A stretch of 57,448 nucleotides of DNA, taken from NCBI GenBank assembly GCA_944381625.1, contig CALWLW010000023.1, positions 1-57,448 of the forward strand, in the 5' to 3' direction. Made by a program: the position numbers and the translations under genes. Below are positions 13,552 through 22,961 of this stretch, piece after piece (within the stretch, counting starts at the first letter, position 1; each line of letters starts with the position of its first letter). Origin of the DNA: an uncultured Lachnoclostridium sp. Lineage in GTDB: Bacteria > Bacillota > Clostridia > Lachnospirales > Lachnospiraceae. The notes under the pieces were generated by a model. That model saw only the letters and a list, made by a program, of their open reading frames with translations. It did not search any database and had not been told where the DNA came from.

Positions 13552-15567
13552 TTACTCCAGATCCAGGTCATCCCGGAGGAAATCCGGCAGGTCCGGAAGG
13601 CTGAGGCTGTAAAGGTTGTAGCTAAATTCCTCCTGCCCCTCATAAGTGATCCGCGCCTCGAAACCATCGGGGACAACCCTGTCCGCGTCATAGTACCACC
13701 CGGAAAGCGCGCCCTGTGTTCTCAGGCAGGGCAGGATCGCCTGGATCTTTTCCGGATCTGTATACGTGGCCTGGACGTCCGCCGTATCCATATAATTGTA
13801 AACCTCCACCTTCGTCACCGCCGACGGATCATACCGCGTCTGGATACCCAGCTCCTCCAGGAGCGCCAGCGTGCGGACATCGTCCTTGTACACAGGATAG
13901 AAGCCCAGGACGCTGTCGTAGCTGCCGCTGTCCCACGGCTGACCGACCCTGATCTGAAAGCTCAGCGTTCCCACTCTCTGGGTGGAGAGTTCCTCCAGCC
14001 GGTGGCCCAGCAGATCCGCCGTAAATACCTCATAGAACCGCTCCATCTCCTGACTGCTCAGGTCTGCCTCATATTCCTGACCAAGAAAATTACTGAAACG
14101 GATCCCCTTATAATACTCCAGATGCTCCCTGTCCGTAAGCACCGAAAAACAGCCTTCTTTGTATTCCTTTGAAGCGTAAACCTCCGCCAGAAGCTCCGTC
14201 TGTTCTTCCGTGCACAACGGATAGACCCGATAGACGTCCCGACCGTTTTTCAGCCCATAGCGGACGGTGATCAGGGGCCGAGCTTCCGCCTGACCCAAAG
14301 CGCGCACTCCCGCCTCCGCCAGTTCATACGCCGCATCCAGATCTTTAAGCCGCATATGTTCCAGCCGGTAGGGCCTGGGAGATTCATACCCCGGCACGCC
14401 GCTCTCTCCCCACGTATAAATATCCTGGGACGTATCCAGTCCGTTTACAGAAATGGCCATAAATTCCAGCGAATCCTTTTCGGGCAGGTAAGAATCATAC
14501 CCTGTCAGATCCAGCGCAAACGCCAAAAACATGAACACAGACGCCGCCAGACAGAGACCGGAGCTCTTCAGGTGGGCGAACCCCTGCCGGAACGACAGCG
14601 CTCCCAGCATCTCCACAAACACACAGGAAACGAACCAGAATACGGCCATCCCGAATACGAACCAGGCCAGGGAAGCCCTCATGGAATAAAAGAACATCCC
14701 GCCGGTAAGCCCCGCTGGAACACACACCAGGAATTTAAACGGAATCCGCATCCAGGAAAAGGCAAGGGCGCGGTCGGACGCCTCCGAAGGGCGCAGCCGG
14801 TACAGAGTCAGCGCAAGCGCGGCAAACCCGGCGGCCAGCAGCAGCCCAAAGACAAAACAGATCCCTCCGCCCACGATCCATTCACAGTATGTCAGCGGAG
14901 ACCATATGGTCCTGCTGTCTCCCAACAGGCTGTTATACGGATAACTGGTGAATGAATCCATAAACATGTCCGTCATGTTCACGCGCAGCAGCCGCACCCA
15001 GTAGCCGAACAAATACAAAAAGCCCATCATCAGTACGGCCACTGACAGCCGCCCTGTCAGAAGCACTGCCGTCAGCGCGGACGAATAAAGCAGCAGATAC
15101 AGAACCACATTTGCCGCGGCCGCGAATACCATTCTCTGCAGCACTCCTCCCGCCAGGCCGCCCCTGGAAGCTGCCAGGACGACCGTAAAGAGCATGTTCA
15201 GCCCCAAAGAAAGAAGATAGATCAGAACGCCGTTTGTGTATTTCGCGGCGAACAGCGTCTCCCGGCGCACCGGCAGGCTGTGGTAATAATCCGTCCCCGG
15301 CCGTTTAAACAGATATGTGAACCCGGACGGGGCGCAGATGCACGCCGCCGTAACCGTGATCATGAACATCATGATATCCCCCCGCGGGAACATCTCCTGC
15401 CCCACGAGGATGGCGCGGATGGGATCTGCCCCAACTGCGTTGCCCATCATCAAAAGATACGTGACAGGCAGCTTCAGAAAAAAGACAATGAATCCCAGCA
15501 GGAGGCTCCACGCCCTCTGCCGGAAATCCATCTTCAGCACCTTAGAAAATAATTTTGCGGATGTCAT
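13552..15567 (-). CDS. ABC-2 type permease with large soluble C-terminal domain (DUF6449-like)
   Basis: 671 residues from ATG 15567, chosen for GGAGGTGG nine bases upstream; it overlaps the ATPase gene by 26 bases. The N-terminal 380 residues hold about eight to ten membrane helices (WSLLLGFIVFFLKLPVTYLL near the start, later VLLTGRLSVAVLMMGFLYLF). The last 280 residues are soluble and extracytoplasmic or cytoplasmic, with several EELGIQTRYDP-like mixed segments. With the ATPase and GntR-type regulator it forms a YtrABC-like exporter, a group linked in Bacillus to cell-envelope stress. Substrate unknown. The gene stops 22 bases inside the left edge of the element. Confidence 0.75.
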   Translation of the reverse strand: MTSAKLFSKVLKMDFRQRAWSLLLGFIVFFLKLPVTYLLMMGNAVGADPIRAILVGQEMFPRGDIMMFMITVTAACICAPSGFTYLFKRPGTDYYHSLPVRRETLFAAKYTNGVLIYLLSLGLNMLFTVVLAASRGGLAGGVLQRMVFAAAANVVLYLLLYSSALTAVLLTGRLSVAVLMMGFLYLFGYWVRLLRVNMTDMFMDSFTSYPYNSLLGDSRTIWSPLTYCEWIVGGGICFVFGLLLAAGFAALALTLYRLRPSEASDRALAFSWMRIPFKFLVCVPAGLTGGMFFYSMRASLAWFVFGMAVFWFVSCVFVEMLGALSFRQGFAHLKSSGLCLAASVFMFLAFALDLTGYDSYLPEKDSLEFMAISVNGLDTSQDIYTWGESGVPGYESPRPYRLEHMRLKDLDAAYELAEAGVRALGQAEARPLITVRYGLKNGRDVYRVYPLCTEEQTELLAEVYASKEYKEGCFSVLTDREHLEYYKGIRFSNFLGQEYEADLSSQEMERFYEVFTADLLGHRLEELSTQRVGTLSFQIRVGQPWDSGSYDSVLGFYPVYKDDVRTLALLEELGIQTRYDPSAVTKVEVYNYMDTADVQATYTDPEKIQAILPCLRTQGALSGWYYDADRVVPDGFEARITYEGQEEFSYNLYSLSLPDLPDFLRDDLDLE

Positions 15568-16444
15568 AGCCTGCCACCTCCGTTTCACTGATAAAGATTT
15601 CCTCCAGGGACAGGGGCAGAAGCTCGTAAAATACCGGTTTCGCGGCACGGATCTTCGCCTCCGCGCTCTCCCGCTCTCCCCGCAGCGTCACCGTATGGAG
15701 CATCCCCCTGCGGTCGTCCGCCAGAACCTCCATGGGAGCGAATACCTCCTCCGCCGGACGTTCTTCCTTCAATACAAACTGAACCTTATGGATATTCAGC
15801 TTCATATGCTCCAGCTCCCCGGACAGCAGGATGCCGCCGGCGTGCAGGAGTCCGATATCGTCACAGATATCCTCCAGTTCCCGCAGATTGTGGGAGGCGA
15901 TAATGGGCGTAAACGCCCTCCCCTCCATCTCTCCCGCGAAAAGGCTTTTTACCGCCTGGCGCACCACCGGATCCAGGCCGTCGAACGCCTCATCGCACAA
16001 AAGATACGCCGCTCCGGAGCAGAGTCCGCACAGGATGGACACCTGTTTTTTCATACCCTTGGAAAATGTGCCGATCTTCCGTTTCTCATCCAGGCCGAAT
16101 TTCTGAAACAATTCCCTGCACCGGTCCATCTGGAAATCCGGATAGAACAGCCGGTAACCGGCCGCCGTCTCAAGGGGCGTGGCTCCCGGGAGAAAATACT
16201 GTTCGTCCGAGATATAGAAGAGCCGCGCTTTGGTCCGGGGACATTCGTACACCGGCTCCCCGTCCACGGACACCGAGCCCGCGTCAGGACGCAGCCCCCC
16301 GGACAGCAGACGGAGAAGCGTGCTTTTGCCCGCCCCGTTCGTCCCTACCAGGCCGAAGACGGCCCCGTCCCGGATCGAAGCGGTGATCCGGTTGACTGCC
16401 AGGATATCCCCAAAAGATTTCGTAAGCTCTGTGATCTGGATCAT
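15542..16444 (-). CDS. ABC transporter ATP-binding protein (YtrB-like)
   Basis: 300 residues. Walker A GTNGAGKST (about residues 35-43), signature FSKGMKKQVSI in place of LSGGQ (about 128-138), Walker B YLLCDEAFDGLDP (about 147-159) and switch His in IASHNLRELEDI. The degenerate signature with SKGMKKQ is typical of the YtrB/EcsA-like exporter ATPases. It overlaps the regulator gene by four bases (ATGA, 16441-16444) and the permease by 26, so the three are one transcriptional and translational unit. It powers the neighbouring permease. Confidence 0.9.
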   Translation of the reverse strand: MIQITELTKSFGDILAVNRITASIRDGAVFGLVGTNGAGKSTLLRLLSGGLRPDAGSVSVDGEPVYECPRTKARLFYISDEQYFLPGATPLETAAGYRLFYPDFQMDRCRELFQKFGLDEKRKIGTFSKGMKKQVSILCGLCSGAAYLLCDEAFDGLDPVVRQAVKSLFAGEMEGRAFTPIIASHNLRELEDICDDIGLLHAGGILLSGELEHMKLNIHKVQFVLKEERPAEEVFAPMEVLADDRRGMLHTVTLRGERESAEAKIRAAKPVFYELLPLSLEEIFISETEVAGYDIRKIIF

Positions 16445-16812
16445 CTTAGCTCCCCTCCTTTACTCTGGTCAATGATGTCATGAAGAAGTCCGGGGTCCAC
16501 GCCCAGACGGGCCGCCCGTTCCGCCAGCGCCCGCTGCTCTGAGAGGATCTTTTCCTGTTCCCCTTCGAAATAACCTGCTTTCCCGGAGACAAAACTTCCT
16601 TTTCCCGGAACCGAATAGATATAGCCCTTCCGCTCCAGTTCCTGGTACGCCCGCTGGATCGTATTGGGATTGATGGACAGCTCCATGGCCAGGCTCCGCA
16701 CGGAAGGAAGCTGGCTCTGGGCCGGCAGCGCTCCTTTTATGATCAGTTCCGCGATCTTCTCCGCCGCCTGTTCATAGATCGGTCTCCGGTCCGTGTAGTC
16801 TATGAGGATCAT
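16441..16812 (-). CDS. GntR/YtrA-family transcriptional regulator
   Basis: 123 residues. A GntR winged helix occupies residues 10-78 (RPIYEQAAEKIAELIIKGAL, QLPSVRSLAMELSINPNTIQ, RAYQELERKGYIYSVPGKG). The C-terminal part is a short helical dimer region as in YtrA, not a ligand domain. It is the first gene of the exporter operon. An inverted repeat covering the promoter (ACTGTA/TACAGT) fits autorepression released by an envelope signal. Confidence 0.85.
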   Translation of the reverse strand: MILIDYTDRRPIYEQAAEKIAELIIKGALPAQSQLPSVRSLAMELSINPNTIQRAYQELERKGYIYSVPGKGSFVSGKAGYFEGEQEKILSEQRALAERAARLGVDPGLLHDIIDQSKGGELR

Positions 16813-16830
16813 CTGTCATTCCTCCATTCT

Positions 16831-16858
16831 ACTGTATCAATCATCTTAGTACAGTCAA
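16831..16858 (-). promoter_or_regulatory. Promoter and operator of the YtrA-type operon
   Basis: Minus strand TTGACT (16858-16853), 16-base spacer, TACAGT (16836-16831). The arms ACTGTA (16831-16836) and TACAGT (16850-16855) form an inverted repeat overlapping both promoter boxes, the usual place for a GntR-type operator. Confidence 0.6.
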
Positions 16859-16979
16859 TATACCATGGGCCAGTGGAACTGTCAACGCCAGAAAAAGAAC
16901 CTCTGAGACTGCCGCGGGGACTGCCCCCGGGCTGCCGCCGGGACTGTTGCTGAAACTGGTGCCGAAACCGTACCTGCCG

Positions 16980-17018
16980 CAAAAACACAGCGCCGCAGGC
17001 AATTGCCTGCGGCGCTGT
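16980..17018 (-). terminator. adhE terminator
   Basis: A perfect inverted repeat with 16-bp arms and no spacer: ACAGCGCCGCAGGCAA then TTGCCTGCGGCGCTGT (16987-17018). On the minus strand it is followed by GTTTTTG. It lies 44 bases beyond the adhE stop. The rest of 16860-16980 holds only GC-rich GACTGCC-type short repeats. Confidence 0.85.
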
Positions 17019-17061
17019 ATATTCGAAGGAATGGGACCCCAGCCCTCAAGGGACAGGGATA

Positions 17062-19680
17062 TCAGCCCTCATAGTATGCTTTCAGATAGATCTCTTTGAT
17101 CTCGGACATCAGCGGATATCTGGGGTTCGCACCGGTACACTGGTCGTTGAAGGCGTTCTCCACCATCTCGTCCAGCGTTGCCAGGAAATCTTCTTCCTTG
17201 ATGCCGTAATCCTTGATCGTTCTCTTGATGCCTACGGTAGCTTTCAGGTCTGCGATCGCTTTGATGAAGTTCTCGAATACTTCATCGTCGTTCTTGCCCT
17301 GAATGCCCACGAATCTTGCCACCTCGCAGTATCTCTCTTTCGCATGGGGATACGGATACTGGGAGAAGGTTCCCATCTTCACCGGAGCGGGATCTGCGTT
17401 GTAGCGCATGATCAGCTCGATGAGCAACGCGTTGGCTACGCCGTGGGGCAGATGATGATATGCGCCCAGCTTGTGCGCCATGGAGTGGCAGACGCCCAGG
17501 AACGCGTTGGCAAACGCCATACCTGCCATGGTGGAAGCATTGGCCATCTTCTCTCTGGCAATAGGATCGCCCGCGCCCAGTTCATATGCTCTGGGCAGAT
17601 ATGTAAAGATATTCTTCGTCGCCATCAGAGCCAGGCCGTCGGTGAAGTCCGTAGCCATAATGGACACATAGGCTTCCAGAGCATGGGTCAGCGCGTCGAT
17701 ACCGGAAGCGCTGGTCAGGCCCTTGGGCTGGCTCATCATGAAGTCCGTATCCACAATCGCCATATTGGGAAGCAGTTCATAGTCCGCGATGGGCCACTTG
17801 GTTCCCGTCTCGGCGTCGGTGATGATCGCGAACGGCGTCACCTCGGAACCGGTACCGGAGGAAGTGGGGATGGCCACAAACATGGCTTTCTCGCCCATCT
17901 TCGGAAATACATAGACTCTCTTGCGGATATCCATGAAATCCATGGCCAGATCTTCAAAAGCGCATTCCGGATGCTCATACATGAGCCACATGATCTTGCC
18001 CGCGTCCATGGCGGAGCCGCCGCCCAGGGCGATGATCACATCCGGTTCAAACGCGCGGAGCTGCTCTACGCCCTTCTGAGCCGTCTGCAGCGTGGGATCC
18101 GGAGCTACTTCATGGAAACACGCATAGGAGATTCCCATCTCGTCCAGTTTATCCGTGATCGGTTTCGTCATGCCGCTGCTGAACAGGAAACCATCCGTCA
18201 CGATAAATGCTTTCTTCTTGTTATAATAAGTTTTCAGCTCGTCCAGCGCCACCGGCAGGCAGCCCTTCTTGAAATAAACCTTCGGCGGAGTCTTGAACCA
18301 GAGCATATTTTCTCTCCTTTCGGCAACGGTCTTGATATTGATCAGATGCTTCACGTTCACATTCTCAGAGATGGAATTGCCGCCATAGGAACCGCAGCCC
18401 AGGGTCAGGGACGGAGCCAGTTTGAAGTTGTACAGGTCGCCGATACCGCCGTGGGACGACGGTGTGTTCACCAGGATACGGCAGGTCTTCATACGCGCCG
18501 CGTGCATGGCCATCTTCTCAGTCTGGGACGGATGGATGTACAGGGACGAGGTATGTCCATATCCGCCGTCCTCAATCAGCCGCTCGGACATATCCAGCGC
18601 CGTTTCGAAATCCGGAGCTTTGTAAAGCGCCAGCACCGGAGACAGTTTCTCATGCGCGAAAGGTTCAGAGATATCCACGGAGCTTACCTCTCCGATAAGG
18701 ATCTTGGTCTCAGGCGGCACCTGGAACCCTGCCAGCTCCGCGATGGTAGCCGCTTTCTGGCCCACGATCTTCGCGTTTACCGTTCCCGCCTCCGTCAGAA
18801 GGATCTTGCGCATCTTGTCCAGTTCCTCCGGGCTGAGCACGTGGCAGCCGCGCTTCACGAATTCTGCCTTTACCGCGTCATAGATGTCCGCCAGAGCCGT
18901 CACCGACTGCTCGGACGCACAGATCATGCCGTTGTCGAACGTCTTGGAATGGATGACGGAATACACGGCGGTCTGAATGTCGCAGCTGCTGTCCATGATG
19001 ACCGGGGTGTTGCCGGGGCCCACGCCGATGGCCGGCTTGCCGGACGAATACGCCGCTTTCACCATGCCGGGACCGCCCGTAGCAAGAATCACGTCCGCGG
19101 ACTTCATCAGCATATTGGACAGCTCCAGGGTCGGCTCCTCGATCCAGCCGATGATACCTTCCGGAGCGCCTGCCTTCACCGCAGCTTCCAGCACCACCTT
19201 CGCCGCTTCGATGGTACATTTCTTCGCGCGGGGATGAGGGCTGATCAGAATCGCGTTCCTGGTCTTCAGGCAGATCAGACATTTGAAGATCGCCGTGGAA
19301 GTGGGATTCGTGGTGGGGATCACCGCGCCCACCAGGCCCATGGGCTCCGCAACTTTCTTGATGCCGTAGGATGTATCTTCCTCAATCACGCCGCAGGTCT
19401 TCACGTTCTTATATGAATTATACATATACTCTGCCGCATAATGATTCTTGATCACCTTATCCTCGACCACGCCCATGCCGGTCTCCTCGCAAGCCAGCTT
19501 CGCCAGCGGGATACGCTGCTTGTTCGCCGCCATGGCCGCCTCAAAGAAGATCTTGTCCACCTGCTCCTGGGTGTACGTCGCAAATACCTTCTGCGCCTTC
19601 CGCATAGCGTCGATCTGCTGCTGGAGCAGCTCCACGCCGCTCATGACCTCTGCCGCCTTGCTCTCTTCCTTCTTTGCCAT
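17062..19680 (-). CDS. adhE: Bifunctional acetaldehyde-CoA / alcohol dehydrogenase
   Basis: 872 residues, the normal AdhE length. Residues 1-440 are the CoA-acylating aldehyde dehydrogenase with the catalytic Cys in GMICASEQS and the loop GGPGMVKAA. Residues about 455-872 are the iron-dependent alcohol dehydrogenase with GGGSAMDAGK for NAD and the iron ligands in the HALEAY, CHSMAHKLGAYHHLPHG region. It reduces acetyl-CoA to acetaldehyde and then ethanol, regenerating NAD+ in fermentation, usually as spirosomes. AAAGGAGG precedes ATG 19680. It is a monocistronic unit with its own terminator, and TTGTTAA-rich repeats upstream suggest Rex control. Unusually, it lies inside the cotJC-interrupting element. 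Confidence 0.97.
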   Translation of the reverse strand: MAKKEESKAAEVMSGVELLQQQIDAMRKAQKVFATYTQEQVDKIFFEAAMAANKQRIPLAKLACEETGMGVVEDKVIKNHYAAEYMYNSYKNVKTCGVIEEDTSYGIKKVAEPMGLVGAVIPTTNPTSTAIFKCLICLKTRNAILISPHPRAKKCTIEAAKVVLEAAVKAGAPEGIIGWIEEPTLELSNMLMKSADVILATGGPGMVKAAYSSGKPAIGVGPGNTPVIMDSSCDIQTAVYSVIHSKTFDNGMICASEQSVTALADIYDAVKAEFVKRGCHVLSPEELDKMRKILLTEAGTVNAKIVGQKAATIAELAGFQVPPETKILIGEVSSVDISEPFAHEKLSPVLALYKAPDFETALDMSERLIEDGGYGHTSSLYIHPSQTEKMAMHAARMKTCRILVNTPSSHGGIGDLYNFKLAPSLTLGCGSYGGNSISENVNVKHLINIKTVAERRENMLWFKTPPKVYFKKGCLPVALDELKTYYNKKKAFIVTDGFLFSSGMTKPITDKLDEMGISYACFHEVAPDPTLQTAQKGVEQLRAFEPDVIIALGGGSAMDAGKIMWLMYEHPECAFEDLAMDFMDIRKRVYVFPKMGEKAMFVAIPTSSGTGSEVTPFAIITDAETGTKWPIADYELLPNMAIVDTDFMMSQPKGLTSASGIDALTHALEAYVSIMATDFTDGLALMATKNIFTYLPRAYELGAGDPIAREKMANASTMAGMAFANAFLGVCHSMAHKLGAYHHLPHGVANALLIELIMRYNADPAPVKMGTFSQYPYPHAKERYCEVARFVGIQGKNDDEVFENFIKAIADLKATVGIKRTIKDYGIKEEDFLATLDEMVENAFNDQCTGANPRYPLMSEIKEIYLKAYYEG

Positions 19681-19738
19681 AAATTACCTCCTTTAACATG
19701 TGTTTATATCATATGCATGGCATATGCTCACGATTTTA

Positions 19739-19773
19739 AAAAAACGGAGGATAACCGTGCTCCTCCGTATTTT
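19739..19773. terminator. Bidirectional terminator between trkH and adhE
   Basis: CGGAGGA (19745-19751), nine-base loop, TCCTCCG (19761-19767). The plus strand continues TATTTTTT and the minus strand continues TTTTTTTAAAA. On the minus strand it ends trkH transcripts, or would sit in an adhE leader if adhE transcription starts at the repeats further upstream. Confidence 0.7.
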
Positions 19774-19821
19774 TTCTTCATTCTATCATGCCTTGATTCA
19801 GTTGAAAAGAGGTTTTCTGAT

Positions 19822-19877
19822 AATTAAAATATTAACATGAATAATAAATTATTAACAATAAAATTAAAATATTAACA
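19822..19877. promoter_or_regulatory. 20-bp periodic ATTAACA repeats upstream of adhE
   Basis: ATTAACA occurs at 19831, 19851 and 19871, exactly 20 bp apart; a longer unit AATTAAAATATTAACA recurs at 19822 and 19862. Read on the minus strand these give TTGTTAAT half-sites. Clostridial Rex, the NADH-sensing repressor of adhE, binds TTGTTAA-N4-TTAACAA-like sites, so this is a candidate redox operator cluster, though no full palindrome is present. Confidence 0.45.
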
Positions 19878-19925
19878 AAGAAAATGTCATAAAAATTCTG
19901 AGCATGCCTGCGCCCTTTTCCGGGA

Positions 19926-21371
19926 TCAGTTCCACCTCTTCCTGCCCCTTATTTTCAGCATCAGAACCAGCATGGGGAAGATCTCCAGCCTGCCCGCCAG
20001 CATGTCAAAGGTGAGCACCAGCTTGGAGAAATTGGAAAAAATGGAAAAATTCCGCACCGGCCCCACCAGGTTCAGACCCGGCCCTATATTGTTGATGGCT
20101 GAAGCCACCGCCGAGAAATTGGTAACCCCGTCAAAATTATCCAGCGAAATAAGCAGCACCGATGTGACGAAGATCGCCAGGTAGGCCACCAGGAACACGT
20201 TGATAGAGCGCTGGGTCTCATGCTCCACCAGTTTCCCTTCAAACCGGATCTTGCGTACGTTCCTGGGATGAACCAGAAACGCCAGCTCTTTCAGAACAGA
20301 TTTTCCCAGAATCACAATTCTGGATACCTTGATGCCGCCGCCGGTACTTCCGGCGCACGCCCCAATGAACATCAAAAGGAGCAGGATCTCCCTGGAAAAC
20401 TCCGGCCACAGATCGAAATCCACGCTGGAGAAGCCTGTGGTCGTAATAATCGACGCCACCTGGAATGCCACGTGGAGCACCGTCGTACCCACATTTCCGA
20501 ATATATAATAGACATTGAGCGAGATCAGGAACACTGCCGCCGCTATAATCCCCAAATAAGCGCGAGCCTCCTCACAGCGCAGGGCGTCCTTCCACTTTTT
20601 GCAGTATATCAGAAAATACACATTAAAATTCACGCCAAAGACGATCATGAATACAGTCAATATAATCTGCACTGCTGTATTGTAGGTCTCGCATCCGCTG
20701 TTCAGCACAGCGAATCCTCCTGTTCCGGCAGTAGCAAACGTAAGGTTTACAGCGTCAAAAACTGGACAGCCGAACAAGATCATCAACGTCATCTGAAGCA
20801 GCGTCAAAAACAGATAAATGATATAGAGAATCTTCGCGGTACTCCTTACCCTCGGCACCAGCTTGCCCACCGACGGCCCCGGACTCTCCGCCTTCATCAG
20901 GTACATGCTGGACGCTCCCATAGGAAGAATCGCCAGCATGAACACCAGCACGCCCATGCCGCCTACCCAGTGGGAAAAGCTCCTCCACATCAGAATCGAC
21001 CGGGGCAGTATCTCCACATCTGTGGCCACAGTCGCCCCGGTGGTCGTAAAACCTGACACAATCTCAAAAAGAGCGTCAAACGGATTGGGATAAGCTCCGC
21101 TGACAACGAATGGGACGGCTCCGCAGATACTCATCGTGATCCAGCACAGCGCCACCACAATATAGCCCTCCGATGAAAAGATCGTAACATTTTCCGGCCG
21201 CTTTCCCCGAAGCAGCCAGCCGGCGCACAGACAGATCCCTGCCGTCAGGCCAAAAGCGCCCAGACAATCCCACTCCTGATACACTACCGCCGTCAGGCTG
21301 GGGATCAACAGAAGCGCCGCCTCGATCTGTACCAGCGTCCCCACAATAAAACGCATCATTTTTAAATTCAT
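19926..21371 (-). CDS. trkH: Trk-type potassium uptake, membrane subunit
   Basis: 481 residues with ten or more membrane helices in four M-P-M repeats. Selectivity-filter segments are seen as [29 protein letters not shown] and [11 protein letters not shown], each with the conserved filter Gly. It conducts potassium (KtrB/TrkH superfamily) and is gated by the cytoplasmic ring protein encoded just upstream. The gene follows trkA by 15 bases, so they are one operon. Being carried on an apparently excisable element is odd for such a core transporter. Confidence 0.92.
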   Translation of the reverse strand: MNLKMMRFIVGTLVQIEAALLLIPSLTAVVYQEWDCLGAFGLTAGICLCAGWLLRGKRPENVTIFSSEGYIVVALCWITMSICGAVPFVVSGAYPNPFDALFEIVSGFTTTGATVATDVEILPRSILMWRSFSHWVGGMGVLVFMLAILPMGASSMYLMKAESPGPSVGKLVPRVRSTAKILYIIYLFLTLLQMTLMILFGCPVFDAVNLTFATAGTGGFAVLNSGCETYNTAVQIILTVFMIVFGVNFNVYFLIYCKKWKDALRCEEARAYLGIIAAAVFLISLNVYYIFGNVGTTVLHVAFQVASIITTTGFSSVDFDLWPEFSREILLLLMFIGACAGSTGGGIKVSRIVILGKSVLKELAFLVHPRNVRKIRFEGKLVEHETQRSINVFLVAYLAIFVTSVLLISLDNFDGVTNFSAVASAINNIGPGLNLVGPVRNFSIFSNFSKLVLTFDMLAGRLEIFPMLVLMLKIRGRKRWN

Positions 21372-21386
21372 AACTGTTTCCCGTCC

Positions 21387-22769
21387 TTATCTGCCGTACC
21401 CGGACCCCTGCCCGGCCAGCACATCCCTGATGTCTTTGAGTTCTCCGCATCTGGTGGTGATGACCACTACCGAATCCCCCTTCTGCAGAGAATCCTGCCC
21501 TCTGGGAAGAATCATTCTTCCTTTCCGGTTCACTGCACAGATCAGCAGATGGGGTTTCAGACTCAGATCCTGCAGCGGAACGTCCGTAACTTCCCCGTCT
21601 TCCCGGATAATGAACTCCAGCGCCTCCGCTCTCCCGTCGGCCAGGTGGTACAGCGTCTCCACATTACTGCCGATGGAATTCTGCATGGCCCGCACATACT
21701 GCAGGATGCTCTCCGCCGTGATCCGTTTGGGGTTAACCACGCTTCCGATATCCAGCGTGTCTATAACCGCATCGTATGTATTGTGGTTCACCTTGGTGAT
21801 CTTCTTGGCACGGCTCACGCTCTTGGCATACAGGGACAGCATGATATTTTCCTCGTCCATATCCGTAAGGGATACAAACCCCTCCGCGTCTTTAAGCCCT
21901 TCTTCCTCCATCAGTTCCTCATCCGTGCCGTCCCCGCAGATAATCATCGCCTGGGGCAGCAGCTCGCACAGTTCCTCGCAGCGTGCCATATTTTTCTCGA
22001 TAATCTTTACTTTAATTCCCATGGCCGTCAGCCGCCGCGTCAGATAATACGCGGTCTTGCTGCCGCCGATGATCATGGTATTCTTCACCTGATTCGTCTG
22101 CACGCCCATCAATTTAAAGAAACGGCTGGCGTTCAGCGGCGACGCCACGATGGAAATAGTATCATCCGTCTGCAGGCACACCTCGCCGTCAGGGATAATG
22201 ATTTCTCCCTTACGCTCTACGATGCATACCAGCGTCTCACACTGGGTCAGTTCCGTGATATCCTTCAGCTTCCGGCCGTCCAGCAGGCTTCCCGCCTCCA
22301 CACGAAAACGAAGAAGCTCGATCCTTCCCTTGGCAAAAGTATTGATCTCTATGGCAGAGGGAAATCTCAGCAGCCTGGCGATCTCTGATGAGGCCGCAAA
22401 CTCCGGATTGATCACCATGGACAGGCCCAGTTCTCCTTTAATATGGCCAATCTCCTGATGGTATATGGGGTTCCTCACCCTGGCAATCGTCTTGCAGCCT
22501 CCCGCCTTCTTCGCGATCAGGCAGCACAGAAGGTTTACTTCGTCAGCGTCGGTAACCGCGATCAGAAGATCCGCTTCTCCTATCCCCGCCTCTTTCTGGA
22601 TGTTATAGCTGGCTCCATTGCCTGCCACGCCGCGCACATCCGCCGTATCCGTCACGTGCTTTACCACGTCCGCCCTCTGGTCGATTACCGTAATATCATG
22701 GCCTTCCCGGCTGAGCTGCTCCGCCAGTGTGGAGCCCACCTTTCCGCATCCGGCTATAATGATGTTCAT
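21387..22769 (-). CDS. trkA: Trk potassium uptake regulator with two RCK domains
   Basis: 460 residues with two tandem RCK_N/RCK_C units as in TrkA. The first Rossmann fold has GCGKVGSTLAEQL (residues 7-19) and DQRADVVKH; the second begins near residue 229 with IIGGSKTAYYLTRRL. C-terminal RCK_C domains (DVPLQDLSLKPHLLICAV) close each half. The protein binds NAD(H) or ATP/ADP and opens TrkH. It is the first gene of the trkA-trkH operon. The 190 bases upstream, shared with the divergent recombinase, hold a CACCTGT/ACAGGTG inverted repeat. Confidence 0.92.
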   Translation of the reverse strand: MNIIIAGCGKVGSTLAEQLSREGHDITVIDQRADVVKHVTDTADVRGVAGNGASYNIQKEAGIGEADLLIAVTDADEVNLLCCLIAKKAGGCKTIARVRNPIYHQEIGHIKGELGLSMVINPEFAASSEIARLLRFPSAIEINTFAKGRIELLRFRVEAGSLLDGRKLKDITELTQCETLVCIVERKGEIIIPDGEVCLQTDDTISIVASPLNASRFFKLMGVQTNQVKNTMIIGGSKTAYYLTRRLTAMGIKVKIIEKNMARCEELCELLPQAMIICGDGTDEELMEEEGLKDAEGFVSLTDMDEENIMLSLYAKSVSRAKKITKVNHNTYDAVIDTLDIGSVVNPKRITAESILQYVRAMQNSIGSNVETLYHLADGRAEALEFIIREDGEVTDVPLQDLSLKPHLLICAVNRKGRMILPRGQDSLQKGDSVVVITTRCGELKDIRDVLAGQGSGYGR

Positions 22770-22855
22770 ACTGTTTCCGTCCTTCCCCCAGATCCTGATA
22801 AACTATTTGTATCTTTTCTGAGTATTATTTATAGATTCTAATCCAAATATAGCAC

Positions 22856-22883
22856 CACCTGTCGAAAACTGCAACAACAGGTG
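22856..22883. repeat. Inverted repeat between trkA and the recombinase gene
   Basis: CACCTGT (22856-22862) and ACAGGTG (22877-22883) separated by 14 bases. It lies in the divergent intergenic region and could bind a regulator of either gene. No firm promoter boxes are seen next to it; CATATACT at 22926-22933 resembles a sigma-E -10 but has no convincing -35. Confidence 0.4.
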
Positions 22884-22961
22884 CAGGATTTTAGCATACT
22901 CTTTGCAATTATCCTCCCCCGGCCTCATATACTGCTGGCAAAAGACGATCCAGGTATCTTT

